This document shows, piece after piece, positions 1 through 7,873 of a stretch of 64,000 bases of DNA (position 1 is the first letter of the stretch; each line of letters starts with the position of its first letter). Made by a program: the position numbers and the translations under genes. The notes under the pieces were generated by a model. That model ran no database searches. It saw nothing but the letters and a program-made list of their open reading frames with translations, and was not told the DNA's origin. Origin of the DNA: JBBIOU01 sp037443205 (GTDB taxonomy: Bacteria; Bacteroidota; Bacteroidia; Flavobacteriales_D; UBA2798); assembly GCA_037443205.1 (NCBI GenBank), contig JBBIOU010000004.1, positions 1 through 64,000 of the forward strand. The letters are read 5' to 3'.

Positions 1-648
1 GCCACCGCCGCCACCACCGCCACCACCGGGGCCTAAATTGTAACAAGGATCAGAACCACCGGCACCTCCTATGCCCAGCGCCCCGTTTTGTCCCGCGTTA
101 CCACTCGATATCCAAGGAGGTCCACCGGTACCACCGGCAGTTTGAGTACCTCCAAAACCACCTTGACCAAAAGGACTTTGACCATTTCCACCCGTTGCAC
201 ATCCGCCTGTGCCTGCCTGAGCATCGGTATTTCCACCGCCCATGCCTCCACCACCGGCAGCAACAATGATTCTGTTTGCCAAAGCGTATGGTGCTACACG
301 AACATCAGAGGCTCCACCACCACCGCAAGATTCGTTACCCGCTCCTGTAGCGGTAGCTCCTGCACCGCCTCCGTTATATCCTGCACCCGGGCATGAACCC
401 ATACCACCTACATATATTTCTAAAATATCACCCGGATTAACGGCAAATGTACCGGTTACAGTTGCTCCGTTACCGCCATTTAAACCGCCTCCTTTTGCTC
501 CGGCAGCAGTTATATCTATTGAATATACACAAGGTGGCACAATAAATTGTTGTACTGAGCCGGTATAGTTATAGGTAACGGTTGTTTGCGAATTTGCCGT
601 GAATATGCCTAGCAACATTGCACTAAATCCGAGTAAGAGTTTTTTCAT
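1..648 (-). CDS. Secreted glycine-rich domain protein, partial (C-terminus beyond window)
   Basis: The reading frame is open from an ATG at 648 to the window edge (216 codons), so the C-terminus is missing. It starts with MKKLLLGFSAMLLG and ends its signal peptide near NSQT. A short beta-rich stretch (FIVPPCVYSIDITAAGAKGG) follows, then a long Gly/Asn/Thr-rich part with GGGGAS, GAGATATGAG and a terminal run of glycines. The pattern of a hydrophobic strand followed by glycine loops matches the glycine-rich domain found in many secreted Bacteroidota proteins, often with a type IX secretion C-terminal signal; that end is not visible. It is divergent from ffh. The opposite strand also has open frames here, which are shadows of the biased composition. 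Function unknown; an adhesive or surface role is inference. Confidence 0.75.
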   Translation of the reverse strand, partial: MKKLLLGFSAMLLGIFTANSQTTVTYNYTGSVQQFIVPPCVYSIDITAAGAKGGGLNGGNGATVTGTFAVNPGDILEIYVGGMGSCPGAGYNGGGAGATATGAGNESCGGGGASDVRVAPYALANRIIVAAGGGGMGGGNTDAQAGTGGCATGGNGQSPFGQGGFGGTQTAGGTGGPPWISSGNAGQNGALGIGGAGGSDPCYNLGPGGGGGGGGG

Positions 649-780
649 AATATTGTATTATTTAAAATATTCAAATTTAAGTGATAGACAGTATTTATCA
701 TTAAAAAGTTGCTTAACTTTTAAAAAAAATTAAAAGAAATACATAAATCAAACACAATTACCCTTTTAAAGCATATTTTC

Positions 781-788
781 TAACTTTG
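781..788 (+). promoter_or_regulatory. Bacteroidota -7 promoter box (TAACTTTG) for ffh
   Basis: TAACTTTG matches the Bacteroidota sigma consensus TAnnTTTG exactly and ends 15 nt before the chosen ffh ATG, implying a very short leader. No clear TTTG -33 box is seen at the usual spacing. Confidence 0.5.
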
Positions 789-803
789 CAAAAAAATAAT
801 GAA

Positions 804-2144
804 ATGTTTAATAACCTTTCGGACAAAATAGAAAAAGCTTTTAAACTTTTAAAAGGGCATGGCAAAATAACAGAAATAAATGTTGCAGAAACATTAAAAG
901 AAGTTAGGCGCGCCTTATTGCAAGCAGACGTTAATTTTAAAACAGCCAAAGAATTTACAGACCGAGTAAAAGAAAAGGCCCTTGGTCAAAATGTACTTAC
1001 TTCCTTATCTCCCGGGCAATTATTGGTTAAAATTACCCATGATGAATTAGCAGAGCTGATGGGTGGTACCATATCAGAAATTAATCTTTCCGGTTCTCCG
1101 GCAGTGATTCTTATGTCGGGTTTACAAGGTTCGGGAAAAACAACATTTTCGGGCAAGTTGGCTAATTTTTTAAAGAGTAAACGCGGCAGAAACCCCTTGC
1201 TTGTTGCGTGTGACGTTTACAGGCCGGCAGCGATTGATCAGTTGCATGTATTAGGTGAACAATTGGGTATAGCAGTGTTTTCTGACAGAACAGAAAAAAA
1301 CCCGGTAAAAATTGCCGAAAAATCCATACAATTTGCTCGCAGCAACGGGTATAATACGGTTATTATAGATACAGCAGGTCGTTTAGCTGTAGATGAAGAA
1401 ATGATGCAGGAAATTGAAACACTCAAAAAAAGCATCAAGCCTTCGGAGACACTTTTTGTGGTTGACTCTATGACCGGTCAAGACGCGGTAAATACGGCAA
1501 AAACTTTTAATGACAGAATTGATTTTGATGGAGTAGTATTAACTAAACTTGATGGTGATACAAGGGGTGGAGCAGCATTGTCTATTAAATCGGTGGTGAA
1601 CAAACCTATTAAATTTATTGGCACAGGCGAAAAGATGGATGCACTTGATGTATTCCATCCGGATCGTATGGCCGATAGAATTTTAGGTATGGGTGATGTT
1701 GTAACCCTGGTTGAAAAAGCACAGGAACAATATAATGAAGAACAAGCCAGAAAGCTTCAGAAAAAAATAGCCAAAAATCAATTTGATTTTAATGATTTTT
1801 ACGAGCAATTGCAGCAAATCAAAAAAATGGGCAATGTAAAAGATTTAATGGGGATGATTCCGGGAGTGGGCAAGGCATTAAAAGATGTTGATGTAGATGA
1901 AAAACAATTTACCCGCATAGAAGCTGTTATACAATCAATGACACCTAAAGAAAAAGCAAACCCGGATATCCTGAATGCAAGTCGTAGAAAACGCATTGCC
2001 GAAGGAAGCGGAACCAGCATTCAGGAGGTAAATAAATTGATTAAACAATTTGAAGATACCCGCAAAATGATGCGTATGATGGGTGATAGAAATAAAATGA
2101 TGAACTTAATGAGGCAAATGAAAAATATGCCGGGCATGAGATAA
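804..2144 (+). CDS. ffh: Signal recognition particle protein Ffh
   Basis: SRP54-type GTPase that binds signal peptides with 4.5S RNA and delivers ribosome-nascent chains to FtsY at the inner membrane. The protein has the N helical domain (MFNNLSDKIEKAFKLL), the G domain with P-loop GLQGSGKTT, the RPAAIDQL insertion box, DTAGRL and TKLDGDTRGG, and a methionine-rich M domain ending MMRMMGDRNKMMNLM. About 446 residues, normal for the family. The ATG at 804 is preferred to a TTG at 786 because homologues begin MFNNL and because 786 lies inside the promoter box. The stop is 2 nt before the next gene's ATG, so it may be cotranscribed with the downstream trio. High certainty. Confidence 0.97.
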   Translation: MFNNLSDKIEKAFKLLKGHGKITEINVAETLKEVRRALLQADVNFKTAKEFTDRVKEKALGQNVLTSLSPGQLLVKITHDELAELMGGTISEINLSGSPAVILMSGLQGSGKTTFSGKLANFLKSKRGRNPLLVACDVYRPAAIDQLHVLGEQLGIAVFSDRTEKNPVKIAEKSIQFARSNGYNTVIIDTAGRLAVDEEMMQEIETLKKSIKPSETLFVVDSMTGQDAVNTAKTFNDRIDFDGVVLTKLDGDTRGGAALSIKSVVNKPIKFIGTGEKMDALDVFHPDRMADRILGMGDVVTLVEKAQEQYNEEQARKLQKKIAKNQFDFNDFYEQLQQIKKMGNVKDLMGMIPGVGKALKDVDVDEKQFTRIEAVIQSMTPKEKANPDILNASRRKRIAEGSGTSIQEVNKLIKQFEDTRKMMRMMGDRNKMMNLMRQMKNMPGMR

Positions 2145-2146
2145 CC

Positions 2147-3157
2147 ATGAAAATTTCGGCATCCATATATTCAAACACTGGCAGCGATTTAATTGCATCC
2201 GTAGAAGAGTTAATAAAGCATAAAGTAGATTTACTGCATGTAGACTGCAATGATGATATATCGGTATTTGAAGATATTAATAAAATAAAATCAATTACCA
2301 ACACACCTATAGACTTACACATTATTGCCGATAATATTGAAAAATATTATCCTTATTTAAGTACGAATACCCCGGCTTATGTTACTTACCAATATGAAAA
2401 TTTAAATCATTCGATTATTGATTTTCCGAGATTTGAAAATTGCCGGAACGGCTTAGCCATCAGCTCAGATACCCCGGTAAATGTATTTGATAAATATGCA
2501 CACTGCTGCGATTTTATATTGATTATGGCTACAACGCCCGGTAAAAGCGGAGGAGTTTTTAATAAAGAAAATTTTAAAAAAATCAGAGAATTTAAAAGTT
2601 TATATCCTGATAAACGTGTACACGTAGATGGTGGCGTTAACGGAGAAATTTCGTTTATACTTAGAAATATGGGGGTTTATGCTGCTGTATCAGGTTCATA
2701 TCTTTTTAAAGAGAATAACATAGGATTGTCTTTATTAAGTCTGAAAACATTTGATACCGAAAGTCATTATAATGTGAAAGATTTTATGATGACAAACGGA
2801 GAAATACCACTGTTGCCCCGTGAAAAAAAAACGCTGCTGGATGTATTACAAACCATTGAAAAATATAAAATGGGTTTTTGTATTTCGGTTGACGAAAAAA
2901 ATAATTTACTCGGAATCATCAGCAACGCTGATATACGTAGAGCAATGATTAAAAACTATACATCACTCGAAAAAATTTCAGCCGATGATATGCTCAATAA
3001 AAGCCCTGTATTTATTGAAGAAAACGCAACGGTATCAGACATGATTCGGTTAATTAAATCAAAAAATTTTCCGATTAGTTATTTGCCTGTTGTAAATTCA
3101 AACAAACAAGTTTGCGGAGCAATTACATTTATGAATTTGATAAAAGGAGAAGCATGA
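2147..3157 (+). CDS. Ribulose-phosphate-3-epimerase-like domain fused to a CBS pair
   Basis: Residues 1-200 are a TIM-barrel of the ribulose-phosphate 3-epimerase family. The four metal/catalytic positions appear kept: His31 and Asp33 (LLHVDC), His58 (PIDLHII) and Asp161 (VHVDGG). The TTPGKSGG phosphate loop and VSGSYLF end strand are also present. The usual MDGxFVPN stretch is replaced by CNDDIS. Residues about 205-335 form two CBS motifs, normally adenosyl-ligand sensors. It overlaps the next gene by ATGA and that gene is a 3-deoxy-ulosonate/DAHP-type synthase. KpsF/KdsD isomerases are SIS-CBS-CBS, so this resembles them with the catalytic domain swapped. It may supply or balance a pentose phosphate for the neighbouring synthase; this is inference. 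Not the standard housekeeping Rpe in architecture. Confidence 0.8.
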   Translation: MKISASIYSNTGSDLIASVEELIKHKVDLLHVDCNDDISVFEDINKIKSITNTPIDLHIIADNIEKYYPYLSTNTPAYVTYQYENLNHSIIDFPRFENCRNGLAISSDTPVNVFDKYAHCCDFILIMATTPGKSGGVFNKENFKKIREFKSLYPDKRVHVDGGVNGEISFILRNMGVYAAVSGSYLFKENNIGLSLLSLKTFDTESHYNVKDFMMTNGEIPLLPREKKTLLDVLQTIEKYKMGFCISVDEKNNLLGIISNADIRRAMIKNYTSLEKISADDMLNKSPVFIEENATVSDMIRLIKSKNFPISYLPVVNSNKQVCGAITFMNLIKGEA

Positions 3158-4152
3158 TCATAATATTAAAACAAAATGTAGAACAATCTACAGCCGAAAG
3201 TTTGGCGCAACATGTAAAAGCTTTTTGCATCTATCATAACAACAGTTATGTATTGATTACCTCGTCATCGGTAAAAGAACTTCCGGCTGATGTGGAAAAA
3301 TACACCGAGCGATTTGTAGTGCTAAACGATGATATGCAATTATCATCAAAAAAATATTTACCCGAAACAAGACAAATTGCCATAAACCACATTACCTTAG
3401 GCGGAAAAACCAATCATACCCTGTTAATTGCCGGGCCATGTTCGGTAGAAAGTGAAGAACAAATTGAGCAAAGTGCTCAACTGTTGAAAGAAACAGGAAT
3501 TACTACTTTACGTGCCGGCAGCTATAAACCCCGCACTTCTCCTTACACCTTTCAGGGTTTGGGTTTAACGGGTTTAAAATTATTGGCTAAAATGCGCGAA
3601 AAATATGGATTAAATATTATTACCGAAGTAAGGGATGCAACACACATAGAAGAAGTTATTGAATATGCAGATATCATACAGATAGGAGCAAAATCTATGT
3701 ATGACCACGGTATTTTAAAACGCTGCGGTAAAACACAAAAACCGGTATTGCTAAAACGAGGCTTTGGTACAACCTTGCAGGAATTTGTGCAATGTGCCGA
3801 GTTTATTTTATCGGGCGGTAATCCCAATGTGATGTTGTGCGAAAGAGGGATAAGAACTTTTGAGACTAAAACCCGTTTTACACTCGATTTATGTGGAGCA
3901 ATGTATCTGAAAGAATATACAAACCTGCCGGTAATTTTAGACCCCAGTCATGCCATGGGCTATGCCTATGGTGTGCCCGATTTGGCAAAAGCCTGCTGCG
4001 CATTGGGAGTAGACGGTTTGTTAATAGAAGTTCATCCAAATCCCGCAGTAGCATTATCTGATGCATCGCAGCAACTTAACCACGAACAATTTAAAGCACT
4101 TGTTCCGGCTTTAAAAAATATTGCTACTGCTGTGGGTAGAAAAATAATTTAA
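3154..4152 (+). CDS. aroF: DAHP synthase (AroF-type, with N-terminal ferredoxin-like domain)
   Basis: Class I 3-deoxy-7-phosphoheptulonate synthase family, condensing PEP with erythrose 4-phosphate in the first shikimate step. Residues 1-70 look like the ferredoxin-like regulatory domain. The barrel follows with AGPCSVES, KPRTSPYTFQGLG, QIGAKSMYDHG, LLKRGFGTT, CERGIRTFETKTRFTLDL, ILDPSHAMG and LLIEVHPNPAVALSD. The CERGIRTFE and DPSHA metal/PEP motifs point to DAHP synthase. The IGAKSM motif differs from the usual IGARNM, so KDO8P or another 3-deoxy sugar acid cannot be excluded given the KdsC-like gene next door. The ATG at 3154 overlaps the upstream stop (ATGA) after a GGAGAAGC stretch; a start 42 nt earlier would only extend into the neighbour. 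Confidence 0.88.
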   Translation: MIIILKQNVEQSTAESLAQHVKAFCIYHNNSYVLITSSSVKELPADVEKYTERFVVLNDDMQLSSKKYLPETRQIAINHITLGGKTNHTLLIAGPCSVESEEQIEQSAQLLKETGITTLRAGSYKPRTSPYTFQGLGLTGLKLLAKMREKYGLNIITEVRDATHIEEVIEYADIIQIGAKSMYDHGILKRCGKTQKPVLLKRGFGTTLQEFVQCAEFILSGGNPNVMLCERGIRTFETKTRFTLDLCGAMYLKEYTNLPVILDPSHAMGYAYGVPDLAKACCALGVDGLLIEVHPNPAVALSDASQQLNHEQFKALVPALKNIATAVGRKII

Positions 4153-4161
4153 TTTATTCAA

Positions 4162-4827
4162 ATGAACCGATATTTAAGAAACATAGAATATCTCTGCCGA
4201 AAAAATAATATAGACCAAACTTCGCTTGCAGACGAAATAAAAATAGATTTTACAGACTTGCGCAGACCAACACCCGAAGACCTGATAAAAATTGCCGATT
4301 ATTTTAATCTAAGCATAGATATATTGATACGAAAGGATTTGCAAAAAATAAATCAAATAAAATCAAAAAACATCAAATTACTTTTAATGGATGTTGATGG
4401 CGTACTTACCGATGCAGGAATTTATTATACCGAAAATGGTGATGAGGTAAAAAAATTTAATGCACGTGACGGTTTAGCCATTAAAAAACTTTCGTCTTCA
4501 GGAATAATGACAGGAATAATTAGTCATGCCATTACTGATAATATAATTAAAAAACGAGCCGAAGTTTTAGCCATTACCAAATTTATTGTAACAAACCAAC
4601 CTAAATTGCAAATTCTCGAAAACTGGATAAAAGAACTAAATATTACAGTGGATGAAGTAGCCTATATCGGAGACGATTTAAATGACGAAGATATAATGAA
4701 AACGGTTGGTATTTCTGCTTGCCCCAACGATGCCCTGCCACAAATAAAAAAAATATCAACCATAATACTTGATACCAAAGGAGGACAAGGGTGTGTGCGA
4801 GAATTTATAGATAATTATTTATTGTAA
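4162..4827 (+). CDS. KdsC/YrbI-type HAD phosphatase with N-terminal HTH-like domain
   Basis: Residues 71-221 are a C0-type HAD phosphatase of the KDO-8-phosphate phosphatase family: MDVDGVLTD (Asp77/Asp79), FNARDGLAIKKL, a short ISHA segment and GDDLNDEDIM. Family members are about 160-180 residues and lack an N-terminal domain. Here residues 1-60 (YLCRKNNIDQTSLADEI, LIKIADYFNLSIDIL) look like an XRE-type helix-turn-helix. It is the third gene of a tight cluster with the epimerase-CBS and the synthase. It likely dephosphorylates a 3-deoxy-ulosonate or related sugar acid, with the HTH acting in regulation or dimerisation; both are inference. Confidence 0.82.
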   Translation: MNRYLRNIEYLCRKNNIDQTSLADEIKIDFTDLRRPTPEDLIKIADYFNLSIDILIRKDLQKINQIKSKNIKLLLMDVDGVLTDAGIYYTENGDEVKKFNARDGLAIKKLSSSGIMTGIISHAITDNIIKKRAEVLAITKFIVTNQPKLQILENWIKELNITVDEVAYIGDDLNDEDIMKTVGISACPNDALPQIKKISTIILDTKGGQGCVREFIDNYLL

Positions 4828-4832
4828 ATAAT

Positions 4833-5519
4833 ATGACACATTTTATATATCTCTATATGGTTTATAAAATGTTAAGTCCGCAATATTTTGAACAAAATAA
4901 CCTACATACCATTAAAAACATACTTATACTGGGAGATTCGCATCTGGTAGGAGATTTTGGTGAATACCTGCATCTTGGTTTGCACCAAAATTACAATTGC
5001 GATATTACCTCTATAGCTATTGCCGGAGCAGGAAGTATGCATTATGTGCTTACAATGACTAATTTTTGTTGCGGTTATAAAATCAGACAAAGCTGCGCCT
5101 ACGATACCTTAAGCTATGGAAAAATAAAAGTTATAGAATCAAAAGGTTATGGAGACAGCTCAATTGTTGCCCCGCAATATGGAGGTAAACTTAGATTATT
5201 TTTGCCTGCTGTCAACCCCGACCTTGTGTTGCTTGTATTAGGTTCTAACTACACCAATGCTCATCAGGAACTTATTGAAATAATACGCGCTTATAACCAA
5301 AAAATACCGATAATATGGATTGGACCCTTTAAGCGCGCCAACATAGCCATGCGATTAAATTTGATTAAACCCATAGTAAAATACAATAAAAATGTACACC
5401 TTATAAGAAGCGATGATATAATCGGAAATGATTCGATTATGATGTTTCATTTTGAAGGTAAATCTGCCAGGGAGTGGGCAAATAAAATAGTAGAAAGAAT
5501 GTTTCAAATAATAAAATAA
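4833..5519 (+). CDS. SGNH/GDSL-type hydrolase-like protein
   Basis: A 228-residue protein with features of the SGNH fold. Block I appears as ILILGDSHLVGDFGEYL with Ser in GDSH, block III as LVLGSNYTNAH, a WIGPF strand follows, and a C-terminal His lies in MFHFEGKSAREWA. Such proteins are esterases or acyl hydrolases, several acting on polysaccharide O-acetyl groups. The N-terminal MTHFIYLYMVYKML is not a clear signal peptide, and starts at 4857 or later are possible. It begins 5 nt after the HAD gene and ends just before ccmB. Catalytic activity is likely but the substrate is unknown. Confidence 0.6.
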   Translation: MTHFIYLYMVYKMLSPQYFEQNNLHTIKNILILGDSHLVGDFGEYLHLGLHQNYNCDITSIAIAGAGSMHYVLTMTNFCCGYKIRQSCAYDTLSYGKIKVIESKGYGDSSIVAPQYGGKLRLFLPAVNPDLVLLVLGSNYTNAHQELIEIIRAYNQKIPIIWIGPFKRANIAMRLNLIKPIVKYNKNVHLIRSDDIIGNDSIMMFHFEGKSAREWANKIVERMFQIIK

Positions 5520-5571
5520 CGAACTAAAATACCATTTTAATATCATACTAAAAGAAATACTGATAACACCC

Positions 5572-6243
5572 ATGTTTATGAAAACATCTATTATAACACT
5601 ATTAAAAAAAGAATGGCAGTTAGAAATGAAAAATAAAACTTCAATGGCAACTGTATTATTATATGTTTTAGCAACAGTATTTATAGGCTATATAACCATG
5701 AAACGCATTGATAATCTTACTGTATGGAATGCGATTTATTGGATAATATTAATGTTTGGATTTTTTAATGCAGCCACAAAAAGTTTTTTTTATGAAAACA
5801 AAGCCCGGCAACTGTATCTTTATACACTTATCTCGCCTTATGCCTTGATAATTGCCAAAATGCTATACAGTGCATTGTTAAATGTGTGTGTGGCCCTAAT
5901 TACTTTATTTTTTTATATTTTTTTGCTTGGCAGCCAACCGCTTGATGGCGCTAACCATATTGTTTTTTTACTTGGTATTTTATTAGGAAGCACCACATTT
6001 GCCGGTGTATTAACGCTTTTATCCGCAATAAGCGCCAAAACCAATAACAACTTTGGGTTGCTGGCTATTTTAGGATTACCTTTGGTTATACCCATACTTC
6101 TTACGTTAAATAAAGTTAATAATATTGCCCTAAGAGGCCTGGGTTTTGATTATGCAGCTAATGCACTATTGATTTTATTGGGTTTTAATGTACTTGTGGT
6201 TGCACTTTCGTATGTGTTATTTCCGTACCTTTGGCGTGAATAA
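5572..6243 (+). CDS. ccmB: Cytochrome c maturation protein CcmB (ABC permease)
   Basis: An inner-membrane protein of about 220 residues with six hydrophobic segments. The N-terminal LLKKEWQLEMKNK is followed by TM segments near LLYVLATVFIGYI, AIYWIILMFGFFNA and LILLGFNVLVVAL, the usual CcmB pattern. CcmB works with CcmA and CcmC to load heme onto CcmE and release holo-CcmE. It heads a ccmB-C-D-E-F run, which supports the call despite low conservation. No ccmA ATPase gene is adjacent. An ATG at 5578 is an equally good start. Confidence 0.85.
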   Translation: MFMKTSIITLLKKEWQLEMKNKTSMATVLLYVLATVFIGYITMKRIDNLTVWNAIYWIILMFGFFNAATKSFFYENKARQLYLYTLISPYALIIAKMLYSALLNVCVALITLFFYIFLLGSQPLDGANHIVFLLGILLGSTTFAGVLTLLSAISAKTNNNFGLLAILGLPLVIPILLTLNKVNNIALRGLGFDYAANALLILLGFNVLVVALSYVLFPYLWRE

Positions 6244-6265
6244 TAATCAGATTGATAATCTTTAA

Positions 6266-7276
6266 ATGAAGCAAAATTGGTGGAAATATGTTACGATAAT
6301 ATTACTTGTTTACACATTCTTTTTTAGTTTTTACATACCACTTAAACCCGGAATACAAAATACATCTACCGAAGAATTATTTAAAGGACCTAACAATGCT
6401 ATCGTGGTTTATGGATATAACACAAAATTTATCCAAGAACAACCCCCTAAAGTATTTATACAGTTCGAAGACGACACTAAAATTTGTGCATTTACCACTA
6501 CTGTTTTAGATGAAAAAAAAATTGCATTTGACATTGAAATACCTGACAGTACCCCCTATAAACTTGCTCATTTAGTTATACAATATGCAGATAATTATAT
6601 CTTCAGTCCGAATGCTTTTAGAATTAAAGGGACGGCAAAAGGCAAGATAACTTCAACTTGTCCGGAACATAATTCATCGGATAGTACACAAGTAGTTACT
6701 TTTCCAAACAGAGAAATATTAAACGAAACCATTCGTAATTTAATGTTTCATGTACCCATGTGGTTTGTAATGATGTTTTTAATGGCCATCTCATTAGTTA
6801 ATAGTATTCGCTTTTTAAATTCACCTAAACCCATCTATGATGTGATTGCACGCAATGCAGTAAAAGTTGGTGTTGTATTTGCCTTGCTTGGTATTGCCAC
6901 AGGCTCGCTTTGGGCGCGGTACACCTGGGGGCATTGGTGGGTTGACGATACTAAACTAAACGGAGCTGCTATAACAACTTTAGTATATTTCGCTTATCTT
7001 ATCTTAAGAAATTCTATTCAAGAAGAACAGTTGCAACAAAAAATTGCAGCAGTATATAACATTTTTGCCTTTGTAATATTAATTGTAATGCTGATGATTT
7101 TACCGCGTATGCATGATTCTTTACATCCCGGAAATGGGGGTAACCCCGCCTTTAGCAGCTATGATTTGGATAATACCTTAAGAATGGTTTTTTATCCTGC
7201 GGTATTGGGCTGGATTGGATTATCAGCATGGATATTAAATCTTAGAATACGTATTGACAAATTAAAAAATAATTAA
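6266..7276 (+). CDS. ccmC: Heme exporter/handling protein CcmC with long periplasmic insertion
   Basis: CcmC presents heme to CcmE at the outer face of the inner membrane. The tryptophan-rich WWD motif is at about residues 220-230 (WGHWWVDDTKL). His residues in LMFHVPMWF and LPRMHDSLHP fit the axial heme ligands. At 336 residues it exceeds the usual 240 or so. The extra part is a soluble domain of about 140 residues between the first TM (IILLVYTFFFSFYI) and the second helix; this form occurs in Bacteroidota. It lies 22 nt after ccmB and 3 nt before ccmD. Confidence 0.92.
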   Translation: MKQNWWKYVTIILLVYTFFFSFYIPLKPGIQNTSTEELFKGPNNAIVVYGYNTKFIQEQPPKVFIQFEDDTKICAFTTTVLDEKKIAFDIEIPDSTPYKLAHLVIQYADNYIFSPNAFRIKGTAKGKITSTCPEHNSSDSTQVVTFPNREILNETIRNLMFHVPMWFVMMFLMAISLVNSIRFLNSPKPIYDVIARNAVKVGVVFALLGIATGSLWARYTWGHWWVDDTKLNGAAITTLVYFAYLILRNSIQEEQLQQKIAAVYNIFAFVILIVMLMILPRMHDSLHPGNGGNPAFSSYDLDNTLRMVFYPAVLGWIGLSAWILNLRIRIDKLKNN

Positions 7277-7279
7277 CGT

Positions 7280-7486
7280 ATGAAACTTTTTAAATACATT
7301 TTTGCATTAATAGCATTTGCCTTATATAACGAAGTTTATTCGCAAAATAACAAACTTAGCGAAAGCATGCACGAATCCGGTAAAATATATGTTTTTTTAG
7401 GAGTTGTACTAATCATTTTAGCAGGTTTGTTTGTTTACTTATTTATATTAGAAAAGAAAATAAAAAAACTGGAAAAAAATAAATAA
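7280..7486 (+). CDS. ccmD: CcmD-like small membrane protein
   Basis: A 68-residue protein with a cleavable-looking N-terminal hydrophobic segment (YIFALIAFALYNEVYS), a second TM helix (YVFLGVVLIILAGLFVYLFIL) and a basic tail (EKKIKKLEKNK). CcmD helps release holo-CcmE from CcmC. CcmD proteins are short, single-helix and poorly conserved, so the call rests on size, topology and position between ccmC and ccmE. Confidence 0.75.
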   Translation: MKLFKYIFALIAFALYNEVYSQNNKLSESMHESGKIYVFLGVVLIILAGLFVYLFILEKKIKKLEKNK

Positions 7487-7487
7487 C

Positions 7488-7871
7488 ATGAAAAAAACGC
7501 ATATCATAGCATTAATCGTCATTGCTGTTTCGGTAGGAGTTATATTTAGTTCGGTTACTGATTCAAGCACATATTCTAATTTTACTGAGGCATTTAGCAA
7601 CGAAGGAAACAAATACACAGTAGTAGGTTGGCTGAATAAAGAGAAAGAAATTATTGCCGAACCAACCCAATGTACATTTTACATAATTGACAAAGACAGT
7701 GTGGAAAAAAAAGTTATTTATAACCAACCAAAACCACAGGATTTTGAACGTTCTGAAAGTATTGTAATTACAGGAAAAGCTCACGATGGTGTTTTCTATG
7801 CTAACGAAATATCTCTTAAATGTCCTTCTAAATACAATGATGTAAATAAAAACAATAAGGCTCAAAAATAA
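7488..7871 (+). CDS. ccmE: Heme chaperone CcmE, CxxxY type
   Basis: A 127-residue periplasmic OB-fold heme chaperone anchored by an N-terminal TM helix (IIALIVIAVSVGVIF). The core motif VITGKAHDGVFYANEISLKCPSKY is the CcmE C-terminal signature. In the enterobacterial form the covalent heme ligand is His in HxxxY. Here the position is Cys112 followed by Tyr116 (CPSKY), the CxxxY variant known from archaea and some anaerobes. The hydrophilic tail NDVNKNNKAQK is short. It is tightly packed between ccmD and ccmF. Confidence 0.9.
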   Translation: MKKTHIIALIVIAVSVGVIFSSVTDSSTYSNFTEAFSNEGNKYTVVGWLNKEKEIIAEPTQCTFYIIDKDSVEKKVIYNQPKPQDFERSESIVITGKAHDGVFYANEISLKCPSKYNDVNKNNKAQK

Positions 7872-7873
7872 CG

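Noticed and set aside
88..568. Plus-strand frames of 102 and 108 residues opposite the glycine-rich gene
   Set aside because: They are Thr/Pro/Ala-rich mirror images of Gly codons, with no start context, and the minus frame has a signal peptide and continuous glycine pattern.
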